Part shown: one piece after another, positions 28,447 to 36,064 of the stretch | How the letters are laid out: each line of letters starts with the position of its first letter | Position numbering within the stretch: position 1 is the first letter of the stretch | DNA from: Bacteroidota bacterium | GTDB taxonomy: Bacteria; Bacteroidota; Bacteroidia; UKL13-3 | DNA length: 64,000 nt | Assembly: GCA_947477885.1 (NCBI GenBank) | Contig: CANJUD010000001.1 | Location: 531,296 to 595,295, forward strand | Direction of reading: 5' to 3' | Program-made: the position numbers and the translations under genes | The notes under the pieces: model-generated | The model's input: only the letters and a program-made list of their open reading frames with translations | Told to the model about the DNA's origin: nothing | Databases searched by the model: none

Positions 28447-30300
28447 CTACAGCTTCTTCCCTTTCATCGCCTCAGCAATTGCTACATCCATTACGCGGTG
28501 GGCAAATGGGGCTGTTGTTTCATTTAATTTTTCAGTGATTTGTTGTATTATATTACGATCAGAATTATTATATACATTTTTTAATTCATCAATTACATTT
28601 TGTGTTTGTGTAATTTCTTCTGGATTTAAAAATGTTCCATGTTTTTGTAGAAATACTTCCGTAGTATATACCAATTGTTTGGCTGAAGTTTGGGCTTCAA
28701 TTAGCAAACGTGTATCTACATCTTCTTTGGCATGGGTGAAACTATCTAATAACATTTGCTCAACTTGTGCATCAGTTAAACCATACTGTGGTGTCATTTC
28801 CACTTCTTGTTTTACACCACTTCTTAGTTCGCTGGCAGTTACTTTTAATATACCATCTGCATTCAAGGTGAATACAACTTCCACTTTAGGCAAACCCGCT
28901 GGCATGGGCGGAATTCCTTTTAATTCTACTTGTCCCAATTTTCTATTTTGCTCTACCAAATCTCTTTCTCCTTGATATACATTTATTATAATACCCGATT
29001 GTCCATCTACTGAAGTTGTGTATTGTCTACCAATACGATTTGGTATTTTAGAATTTCTGGGAATCAAAGTATCCATAAGTCCACCAAGGGTTTCCAAGCC
29101 CAATGATAGTGGTGTTACATCAATCAATAATAAATCTTTGCGATTTCCAGAAAGTATATCTGCTTGCACCGCAGCTCCCAGTGCAACTACTTCATCGGGG
29201 TTTATACTGTCCATCATTTTCGAACTACTATAATACTTCTGTACCATTTGTTTTACCACTGGAACTCTTGTACTTCCGCCCACCATCACCACTTCAGCGA
29301 TATCAGAAATTTTTATATGAGAATCTGTTACTGCATTTTTGCAACATGCTATAGTTTTTTCTATTATAGGTAAAATCAGTTCTTCAAACTTTTGGCGGGT
29401 GATTTCTAGTGCTATATTTTTGTTTTGTATATTATAATTGAATGAGGCAGAATCATTAGAAGAAAGTTGTTTTTTTGCTTCTTCTGCCAATAATCTTAGC
29501 TCCTGAAATTCGTAAGCATTTTCGGTTTGTATATGATACAGTTCACTCCAATAATTTACCAAAGCTTTATCCAAATCATCACCACCCAAATACGTATTTC
29601 CATTGGTAGATAAAACTTCAAAAATTCCATTTTGCAAACTCAGAATTGATATATCAAATGTGCCGCCACCCAAATCATATACTGCTATGTTTTTACCATC
29701 AGCTTTTGATGCATCATTATCATAGGCCAGTGCAGCAGCAGTGGGTTCACTCACGATGCGTAATACATCCAAGCCTGCCAGCTTTCCCGCATCACGTGTG
29801 GCTTGGCGTTGGGTATCATTAAAATAAGCAGGCACTGTGATCACTGCTTTTTTCACTTCTGTTTTTAAATAATGTTCAGCCCGAGATTTTAGTTCTTTTA
29901 ATATTTCTGCACTCAATTCTATGGGCGAATAAAATTTTTCTCCCACTTGAATTTTCACCAAACTTTCAGTATCATCGTTTATAATTTTATAGGCAAATGT
30001 ATGATTGTCCAAATCTTGGTAACTGCGACCCAGCAAACGTTTAACAGAATATATTGTATTTTGTGGTTCGGTAATTAAATGCCCTTTGGCTGCATTGCCC
30101 ACCACCCATCCGCCCTGAGGCAAATGATGTAAAATAGAAGGAACAATTGTATATCCTTCTGTGTCGGCAAGAGCTCTTGGTAGACCAGTACTTTTATCCA
30201 TGAAAGCTACCAATGAGTTGGTAGTGCCTAGGTCTATACCGATAATGATATCGTCTTGTTTGATGCCGCCTGTAACAATGTTTATGGGTATTCGAGCCAT
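28447..30300 (-). CDS. hscA: Hsp70 family chaperone, HscA type
   Basis: A 617-residue Hsp70. Nucleotide-binding motifs: phosphate-1 GIDLGTTNS (21-29), [22 protein letters not shown] and DLGGGTFD; the substrate domain begins near [18 protein letters not shown]. The N-terminal [12 protein letters not shown] extension and 617-residue length fit the HscA subfamily, which helps transfer iron-sulphur clusters from IscU, better than DnaK. No isc/suf genes are in the window, so the subfamily assignment rests on sequence alone. A TAACTTTG box 25-32 nt upstream of the ATG fits a -7 element. Confidence 0.82.
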   Translation of the reverse strand: MARIPINIVTGGIKQDDIIIGIDLGTTNSLVAFMDKSTGLPRALADTEGYTIVPSILHHLPQGGWVVGNAAKGHLITEPQNTIYSVKRLLGRSYQDLDNHTFAYKIINDDTESLVKIQVGEKFYSPIELSAEILKELKSRAEHYLKTEVKKAVITVPAYFNDTQRQATRDAGKLAGLDVLRIVSEPTAAALAYDNDASKADGKNIAVYDLGGGTFDISILSLQNGIFEVLSTNGNTYLGGDDLDKALVNYWSELYHIQTENAYEFQELRLLAEEAKKQLSSNDSASFNYNIQNKNIALEITRQKFEELILPIIEKTIACCKNAVTDSHIKISDIAEVVMVGGSTRVPVVKQMVQKYYSSSKMMDSINPDEVVALGAAVQADILSGNRKDLLLIDVTPLSLGLETLGGLMDTLIPRNSKIPNRIGRQYTTSVDGQSGIIINVYQGERDLVEQNRKLGQVELKGIPPMPAGLPKVEVVFTLNADGILKVTASELRSGVKQEVEMTPQYGLTDAQVEQMLLDSFTHAKEDVDTRLLIEAQTSAKQLVYTTEVFLQKHGTFLNPEEITQTQNVIDELKNVYNNSDRNIIQQITEKLNETTAPFAHRVMDVAIAEAMKGKKL

Positions 30301-30324
30301 TAGGGAGTATTATATATTTTGGTG

Positions 30325-30332
30325 CAAAGTTA
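30325..30332 (-). promoter_or_regulatory. -7 promoter box of hscA
   Basis: Minus-strand TAACTTTG matches TAnnTTTG and predicts a leader of about 19 nt that ends ACTCCCTA before ATG 30300. The FAD oxidoreductase leader at 33549-33573 shares TTTGCACC and ACTCCCTA. Confidence 0.5.
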
Positions 30333-30483
30333 GGGTATAAAATTGAAAAGAATCTACGCCGTCATTGCGAGAAGCTGTGTGCATGGTTGTGCGGAAGGGC
30401 GACGAAGCAATCTCCTCTGGAGTAGGATTTTACAATGAAGAATACTTCCTTATTGTATTTTTCGCACTGACAATTTTTTTATA

Positions 30484-30491
30484 TACATTTG
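30484..30491 (+). promoter_or_regulatory. -7 promoter box of the GIY-YIG gene
   Basis: TACATTTG matches TAnnTTTG. Predicted transcription start is at or next to ATG 30496, so the message may be leaderless or translation may start at a later Met (MMTNEF). Confidence 0.45.
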
Positions 30492-30495
30492 CAAA

Positions 30496-30792
30496 ATGGG
30501 AAAAGGTGGTTCGATATATATGATGACCAATGAATTTAATACTGTTATTTATATAGGTGTTACCTCTGATTTATTGAGCAGGATTTCGGAACATAAGAAC
30601 AAAAAATATCTTGGTTCCTTTACTTCAAGATATAAAATTTCGAAACTAATATATTATGAAACTTTTCATGATATAGAAGAAGCTATTGCAAGAGAGAAGC
30701 AACTTAAAGGCGGATCGAGGAAAAAGAAGGTGGCGTTGATTGAATCTATGAATCCTAAGTGGGAGGATTTGTATGATAAGTTGGATTGGTAA
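30496..30792 (+). CDS. Small GIY-YIG nuclease
   Basis: 98 residues, one GIY-YIG domain, the size of YhbQ/UPF0213-type proteins. The GIY motif is SIY (about 6-8), followed by IYIG (about 18-21), an Arg-containing helix (SDLLSRISEHK) and the catalytic-Glu helix FHDIEEAIAREKQLKGGSRK. Such proteins cleave DNA or are presumed to; some are widespread multicopy genes in Bacteroidota. The gene lies within inverted repeats 522 bp apart and has a decayed paralog at 28089. Its last 32 nt are repeated downstream in the 130-nt tandem duplication. Confidence 0.88.
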   Translation: MGKGGSIYMMTNEFNTVIYIGVTSDLLSRISEHKNKKYLGSFTSRYKISKLIYYETFHDIEEAIAREKQLKGGSRKKKVALIESMNPKWEDLYDKLDW

Positions 30793-31009
30793 ATGGTTCT
30801 AGGTTGGAATGTGTTCTCCGACGGAGATTGCTTCGTCGCCCGTCCGCAGAGGGCTTACGCACTGCTTCTCGCAATGACGGTAGTGTTAATGGGAGGATTT
30901 GTATGATAAGTTGGATTGGTAAATGGTTCTTGGTTGGAAAGTATTCTCCGGCGGAGATTGCTTCGTCGCACTACACACAAGGCTTACACACTGCTCCTCG
31001 CAATGACGT
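30761..31009. repeat. Tandem 130-nt duplication of the GIY-YIG 3' end plus repeat
   Basis: Unit 1 (30761-30890) and unit 2 (30891-31009, 11 nt shorter) both begin GGGAGGATTTGTATGATAAG, the last codons of the nuclease gene, and continue through a full CGTCATTGCGAG-family repeat in reverse orientation. The nuclease stop lies in unit 1; unit 2 is non-coding duplicate. Several substitutions separate the units, so the duplication is not very recent. Confidence 0.85.
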
Positions 31010-31012
31010 ACG

Positions 31013-31696
31013 TTACAACTCCATACTTTCCCCAACCCACAAGAGATTGAGTTTCTTCCCCGCATCAGTAAATTTTTGCTTAGCTTCTTCGTGGTTTATT
31101 TTTATGGGCGGAAAAGTATCATAATGCATCCCGATAATTTGATTACATTCAATAAAATTACTGGCAATAATTGCATCATCCACATCCATCGTAAATGTAT
31201 TTCCTATGGGCAGCAACGCCACATCTGGCTTGCCCCACATAGGTATTAATTTCATATCCATTGTGAGCCCGGTATCGCCAGCATAGTATATATTTTTGCC
31301 TGCAATATTGATTAAAAATCCTACTGGGTTACCACCATAAGTTTCATCAGGCATAATGCTGGAATGCACAGCATTTACAATTTTAACAAATCCAAAATCA
31401 TACAATAGTTTTCCACCATAATTTCCAGAATGTATTTGCGTGATGCCGTGTTTGCGTAGCCATTCGCCTACTTCAAAATTGCAAATTACTTTGGCATTAC
31501 TCTGGTGAGCAATATCTACGCAATCGGCAATATGGTCGGCATGGCCATGCGAAACCAATATATAATGTGGCATCAATGCTTTTACGTCAATCGCTTCTGC
31601 CAAGGGGTTTCCGCTAATAAATGGGTCAAGTAATAAACGGTGCGTGCCGGTGTCTATCATAAAACATGAGTGGCCGAGGTATTGGATCTTGAGCAT
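31013..31696 (-). CDS. UPF0173 family metal-dependent hydrolase (metallo-beta-lactamase fold)
   Basis: 227 residues, the family's length. Metal ligands are visible in SHGHADH (about 50-56, HxHxDH), His in NAVHSSIMP, Asp in YYAGDTGLTMDM, and His in MHYDTFPPI. The GGNPVGFLI and LPIGNTFTMD segments are typical of UPF0173 proteins. The substrate is unknown; it is cytoplasmic and has no partners in the window. Confidence 0.9.
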   Translation of the reverse strand: MLKIQYLGHSCFMIDTGTHRLLLDPFISGNPLAEAIDVKALMPHYILVSHGHADHIADCVDIAHQSNAKVICNFEVGEWLRKHGITQIHSGNYGGKLLYDFGFVKIVNAVHSSIMPDETYGGNPVGFLINIAGKNIYYAGDTGLTMDMKLIPMWGKPDVALLPIGNTFTMDVDDAIIASNFIECNQIIGMHYDTFPPIKINHEEAKQKFTDAGKKLNLLWVGESMEL

Positions 31697-31998
31697 ATAG
31701 ATAAATTACGATTTGTTTTTTGTCATGTTGAGCGTTCCCGAATAAATCCGAATCTTATTCGGATCGGGAGAAACATACGATTTGCTGTTGTCTGATTTCT
31801 ATAGAGGTTGTAATGCTGAGCGGAGTCGAAGCATGGCTGTCGCCTGATTATGTGATATAATGAGGGGAGCAGTATACGATTTTTTTAAGGTGCATAGTTA
31901 ATACATTTTAGAGGAAATTGCAAGTGGGAAGACCGAAGTCCGAAGACCGAAGTTTTTGCTGACGTCGCTGCGGTATAGAAACTTCCTACTTCGGTCTT
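31697..31998. other. Intergenic region with several palindromes
   Basis: It holds a nested palindrome at 31736-31769, a TGCTGAGCGGAGTCGAAGCA palindrome at 31813-31832 and an inverted repeat 31942-31953 with 31988-31999. No gene or RNA is recognised. Confidence 0.6.
31736..31769. repeat. Nested palindrome of the TCCCGAAT...ATTCGGGA family
   Basis: Outer arms TCCCGA and TCGGGA surround inner arms ATCCGAAT and ATTCGGAT. The core CCGAATCTTATTCGG also occurs in the 22-nt palindromes at 40030 and 40925. Confidence 0.65.
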
Positions 31999-31999
31999 C
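31942..31999 (-). repeat. Inverted repeat at the 3' end of the FAD oxidoreductase gene
   Basis: GAAGACCGAAGT occurs at 31928-31939 and 31942-31953, and its reverse complement at 31988-31999, overlapping the stop codon of the minus-strand FAD gene. A 12-bp stem could form after the stop; no T-run follows, so I call it a possible end or processing hairpin. Confidence 0.5.
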
Positions 32000-33549
32000 T
32001 AGCTTCCTGCAATTGCTTCAGCACAACGCTCCCCATCAATGGCAGCAGATACAATGCCTCCTGCATAGCCAGCACCTTCGCCGCAGGGATATAGTCCTTT
32101 GATATTTATATGTTGCAAGGTCTCTTTATCGCGGGGAATACGCACTGGTGAGCTGGTCCTGCTTTCGGTAGCAACTAATACAGCGTCGTTGGTATAATAA
32201 CCACGCATTTTGTTGCCAAAATTTTTCATGGCTGCTTTTATTCTAATATATATTTCTTGGGGCAATACCTCGCTTAAATCGGTATTATATAATCCGGGTA
32301 AATAGCTGCAATCGGGAAGTGATTTACTGTGTCGTCCTTCGGCAAAATCTACTAAGCGTTGGGCAGGTGCTTGCAAATTACTCCCACCTTTTAAATATGC
32401 TTTTTGTTCTACATTTTTTTGATAGGCCAATGCCGATAAAGCACCTTCTTTTTCGTAAGGTTTAAAATCTTCTTCACCTACACTCACCACCATACCACTA
32501 TTTGCAAAGAAATTATTTCGTTTGCTAGGGCTCCAACCATTTACCACCACTTCGCCCACTGCCGTAGCTGCGGGAGCAATGATACCACCTGGGCACATAC
32601 AAAAAGAAAACACACCCCGCCCCATTTGTTGATCGACCAAACTATAACTTGCTGGAGGTAAAAATTCTCCAGCACTTTGCCCATGATATTGTATATTATC
32701 TATAATATGTTGCGGATGTTCAATGCGAACTCCCAATGCAAAAGGTTTGGCTTCTATATAAATTTTCTTATTATATAAGAGTTCAAAAATATCTCGTGCT
32801 GAATGACCGGTTGCAAGAATTAAATTTTTTGTGGGAATGGTTTCTTGGTAGTTGATTATAATACTTTCTATAGCATTATTCTTATATATAATATCCGTAA
32901 GCTTACTGTTAAATCGCACTTCTCCGCCCTGTTGTTCTATATATTCACGCATGGCTGTAATAATTTGCGGAAGCTTATTCGTGCCAATATGTGGATGTGC
33001 TTCATATAATATATTGGCATCGGCTCCGAACAAATGAAATATATTTAATATACGCTCTATACTTCCGCGTTTGCCCGAGCGTGTATATAGTTTTCCATCA
33101 CTATAAGTACCTGCTCCGCCTTCTCCAAAACAATAATTTGATTCAGGATTTATCGTATTCTTTTTGGTAATATTTGCTAAATCACGGCGACGGTCACGCA
33201 CATTTTTTCCGCGTTCTATAATAATAGGTTTAATCCCCAATTCCAATAAACGCAATGCTGCAAACAACCCCGCAGGGCCAGCACCAATAATCACCGCCTC
33301 TTTGTCTTGTTGCAAAGGTTGCGGATTTAACTTAAAAGGATTTGGATTTATATAAGGTTCGTTGATATATACATCAGCAACTATGCGAACGAGAATATCA
33401 CGTTTGCGTGCATCAATCGATTTCTTTCTGATAATGTATTCAGTAATGTCCTCAACGCTTGAGTTAGTTGATTTTGCAAGGGCTTCACGTATGTACACTG
33501 CATCACCAGCTTGCTGCGGACTTATATATATTTCTGTTTCTTTATGCAT
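31999..33549 (-). CDS. FAD-dependent oxidoreductase (COG2509 type)
   Basis: 516 residues. An N-terminal ~80-residue domain precedes the dinucleotide-binding motif AVIIGAGPAGLFAALRL (about 84-101); CFGEGGAGTYSDGKL and ATGHSARDIF complete the FAD fold, and the C-terminal GEGAGYAGGIVSAA segment closes it. The arrangement is that of the uncharacterised FAD-dependent COG2509 family found widely in bacteria; the reaction is unknown. A TATCTTTG box lies at 33573-33580, giving a leader near 18 nt. Confidence 0.85.
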   Translation of the reverse strand: MHKETEIYISPQQAGDAVYIREALAKSTNSSVEDITEYIIRKKSIDARKRDILVRIVADVYINEPYINPNPFKLNPQPLQQDKEAVIIGAGPAGLFAALRLLELGIKPIIIERGKNVRDRRRDLANITKKNTINPESNYCFGEGGAGTYSDGKLYTRSGKRGSIERILNIFHLFGADANILYEAHPHIGTNKLPQIITAMREYIEQQGGEVRFNSKLTDIIYKNNAIESIIINYQETIPTKNLILATGHSARDIFELLYNKKIYIEAKPFALGVRIEHPQHIIDNIQYHGQSAGEFLPPASYSLVDQQMGRGVFSFCMCPGGIIAPAATAVGEVVVNGWSPSKRNNFFANSGMVVSVGEEDFKPYEKEGALSALAYQKNVEQKAYLKGGSNLQAPAQRLVDFAEGRHSKSLPDCSYLPGLYNTDLSEVLPQEIYIRIKAAMKNFGNKMRGYYTNDAVLVATESRTSSPVRIPRDKETLQHINIKGLYPCGEGAGYAGGIVSAAIDGERCAEAIAGS

Positions 33550-33572
33550 GTTAGGGAGTTATCCTAAAGGTG

Positions 33573-33580
33573 CAAAGATA
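33573..33580 (-). promoter_or_regulatory. -7 promoter box of the FAD oxidoreductase gene
   Basis: Minus-strand TATCTTTG matches TAnnTTTG; TTTGCACC and ACTCCCTA in the leader recur before hscA. Confidence 0.5.
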
Positions 33581-33625
33581 GTTAAGAAATAAAATTGAAG
33601 AAGCCGAAAATTAAAAATTTAGTTA

Positions 33626-33633
33626 TACCTTTG
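33626..33633 (+). promoter_or_regulatory. -7 promoter box before the PKD/T9SS gene pair
   Basis: TACCTTTG matches TAnnTTTG about 94 nt before ATG 33727. No -33 element is clear at the usual spacing. The leader would be about 90 nt, unusually long for this genome. Confidence 0.4.
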
Positions 33634-33726
33634 AATTAACGAAAGGTGTTTACTTGCTGAGGTTACAAACACAAGTAGGGACAAAGACCTTGAAACTAAT
33701 TGTGCAATAAAAAAATAATTACAAGA

Positions 33727-36054
33727 ATGGCATTTAGGAAAGTTATCATATTATTTGTGTTTACATGTATTTCAGCTAGTGCTTTTTCTCAAAAGGAGGG
33801 AAATATATGGGTAATTGAGGATTCCAGTGGTTTAGATTTTAATTATTCCCCTCCTAAACCAATTGACAGTACTATGCTACTGATTTATCGTAAGTATGGT
33901 AATTGGCCTCACACATATACGCCATACCATTGTTTAAGTGACAGTAATGGAGCGATATTAACTTATGTTGGTTTTGATGTATCTTTTAATAGAAAGCATA
34001 AAGAAATGCCTAACAGTTGGGCGGGTTCATTAGCTTCTACCAATACTTCCGCTGCTGTCTGCAAATGGCCTTATAATGATACCCTTGTGTATATATTTAG
34101 AACACAAAACACATTTGCATACGATTTACAATATAGCCTTGTAAACCTTAAACTGGATAGTGGTCGGGGAGATGTGATGAAAGGTTATAAATATGCAGAA
34201 CTAAGCTGGGACAAATTCAGACCAGGGTTTGCATTTTTTCAGCAACCCAACAAAAAAGATATGTGGATGGTTGTGAAGCGGGTGGATACAAAGCAATATT
34301 ATAGTTTTAAAATAGGTAGTGGCGGAGTTGATTCAGCTAATCCAGTTATTTCAACAACCTCTTTAAATTCTGTTTCAAACCCAGGATCCCCATATTCTGC
34401 CCTTAGCGAAATGAAAGTGTCTCCCGATGGGAGAACCTTTCTACAACATTGTTATGATGTGAATCAGCCCAGCTTAATAGAATTAGTTCATTTTTCAGAT
34501 ACTACAGGTAAAGTTAGCGACCCCATTTTACTAACAGCAATAGGTAGTTTACCAGAATTTTCTAAGAGTGGAAGATTCCTGTATGTTTCAACTGGATATA
34601 GTATAATTCAGTATGATTTGTCTGTTTGGGACAGTACTTCAATTATTTCTAGTGCAAAGTTTGTTGCATATGAACCGTATGGGTTTAGTGGATTACAATT
34701 AGGTCCTGATTGCAGAATATATGTAAACTATGTAAAACCATCCGGAAATAAAATGTATATCGGTGTCATAGACTACCCTGAAGATACTGGAACTGCAAGT
34801 AACTATATAAATACCTACATTGATATGAAGAGTGCTGCTTCACGTAGCGGCCTCTCTAATATTTATCCATACCAATACCGTTTTGATCTACGACATAATA
34901 CGCTCACTACACCAAAAAGTATCGTTTGCCAAAATGATTCAGCAATACTGAATTTGGATGTATGTTCGCAAGGTAGGTACATTTGGGATTGGAATGATGG
35001 AAGTATTGATACCACTTGGAACGATGTATTAAATGTAAAGCATCTATATACTAATTTTGGTACATACAATGCTACGGTATATATAAAAAATCCATGTGGT
35101 TTTGATACATTATATAAAACATTTACTATGCAGAAACGGGATAGTTTTGACATAGGTTCTGATACTGCTATATGCCAAGGCAAAAGCGTTGTATATGCCG
35201 CCAATCTTCCCAACCTAAACTACTTATGGGACAATGGCAAAATAACGCAGAGTGTTAGTCGAAATGCCACGGGAAAATTTTGGTGCAAAGCCAATGACGG
35301 TGTTTGTTATTATAGTGATTCTGCTATGCTAACCGTTTATCCTCTTCCCAAAGTAAATCTTGGCAATGATACAACATTGTGCGATGGAAAACCCTATGTA
35401 TTGGATGCAGGAAATGCATCTGCTTACACATGGAACACAAGCGATGTGACAAGAACAATCGCCGCTTCAAAAAGTGGAAACTATACTGTTACTATAACTG
35501 ACCAGAATGGCTGTAAAAACTTCGATCTCATTAACATCAATATATATAAAGCCACCAATTCTGATTTTGTTTTTAACATGTCTGGGAATAGCAAAACTGT
35601 GTATTTTTTTCCTTCTGATACAAGCCAGAGCAGTTACACTTGGGACTTTGGGGACTTGATAACTTCAAATGTTGTTAAGCCTGTTCATGCATATAATAAT
35701 TTCGGCACTTATAATACAAGCCTTACTATATCCCAAGGAACTCCCTGTGAATTGAAAACAGCTAAAACCATTGATGTTACAACTGCGATAAATTTAGTCA
35801 ATTCCAAAGAAAAATATAATGTATGGCCCAATCCATCTAATGGAGAATTTACAGTAAAGTCAAATTCCTTTGGTACTGTATGTATAGAAGTCTATGATAT
35901 AACAGGGAAATTATTAACGAAAATAAACACAATAAGTATAGAAAGTGGTAAAGTGATTAATCTAAGTAACGAACCTCTGGGAATATATAACCTAATAGTT
36001 AGAAATAACATAGGTGAAATTATACATGAGGTTAAATTAGTGCATATAGATTAA
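33727..36054 (+). CDS. Secreted PKD-domain protein with T9SS type A sorting domain (1 of 2)
   Basis: About 775 residues. ATG 33727 is preferred to TTG 33700 because it directly precedes a signal peptide (MAFRKVIILFVFTCISASAFS). The N-terminal half resembles the beta-propeller-like region common in Bacteroidota gliding/surface proteins (GNIWVIEDSSGLDF ... FNRKHKEMPN). A PKD domain (WDWNDGS ... HLYTNFGTY) and a second one (YTWDFGD) follow, then a type A sorting domain (VWPNPSNGEF ... GIYNLIV). The paralogous gene starts 10 nt after its stop, so they are probably cotranscribed. Likely a surface-exposed, T9SS-exported protein. Confidence 0.82.
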   Translation: MAFRKVIILFVFTCISASAFSQKEGNIWVIEDSSGLDFNYSPPKPIDSTMLLIYRKYGNWPHTYTPYHCLSDSNGAILTYVGFDVSFNRKHKEMPNSWAGSLASTNTSAAVCKWPYNDTLVYIFRTQNTFAYDLQYSLVNLKLDSGRGDVMKGYKYAELSWDKFRPGFAFFQQPNKKDMWMVVKRVDTKQYYSFKIGSGGVDSANPVISTTSLNSVSNPGSPYSALSEMKVSPDGRTFLQHCYDVNQPSLIELVHFSDTTGKVSDPILLTAIGSLPEFSKSGRFLYVSTGYSIIQYDLSVWDSTSIISSAKFVAYEPYGFSGLQLGPDCRIYVNYVKPSGNKMYIGVIDYPEDTGTASNYINTYIDMKSAASRSGLSNIYPYQYRFDLRHNTLTTPKSIVCQNDSAILNLDVCSQGRYIWDWNDGSIDTTWNDVLNVKHLYTNFGTYNATVYIKNPCGFDTLYKTFTMQKRDSFDIGSDTAICQGKSVVYAANLPNLNYLWDNGKITQSVSRNATGKFWCKANDGVCYYSDSAMLTVYPLPKVNLGNDTTLCDGKPYVLDAGNASAYTWNTSDVTRTIAASKSGNYTVTITDQNGCKNFDLININIYKATNSDFVFNMSGNSKTVYFFPSDTSQSSYTWDFGDLITSNVVKPVHAYNNFGTYNTSLTISQGTPCELKTAKTIDVTTAINLVNSKEKYNVWPNPSNGEFTVKSNSFGTVCIEVYDITGKLLTKINTISIESGKVINLSNEPLGIYNLIVRNNIGEIIHEVKLVHID

Positions 36055-36064
36055 CTTTGTAATA

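Larger units (their letters stand above)
30359..30880. mobile_element. GIY-YIG gene bounded by ~64-bp imperfect terminal inverted repeats
   Basis: The left end 30359-30422 and the right end 30816-30880 are inverted copies of one repeat: the outer 17 bp (CCGTCATTGCGAGAAGC) are a perfect inverted pair, the inner GACGAAGCAATCTCC runs also match, and only the middle differs. The GIY-YIG gene (30496-30792) is the sole gene inside the 522 bp. No target duplication is obvious. The family recurs at 13694, 28041, 28405 and 30945. This is what a small mobile unit would look like; mobility is inference. Confidence 0.55.

Noticed and set aside
28536..29350. Several plus-strand ORFs of 60-146 codons opposite hscA
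   Set aside because: Antisense shadows of the chaperone gene.
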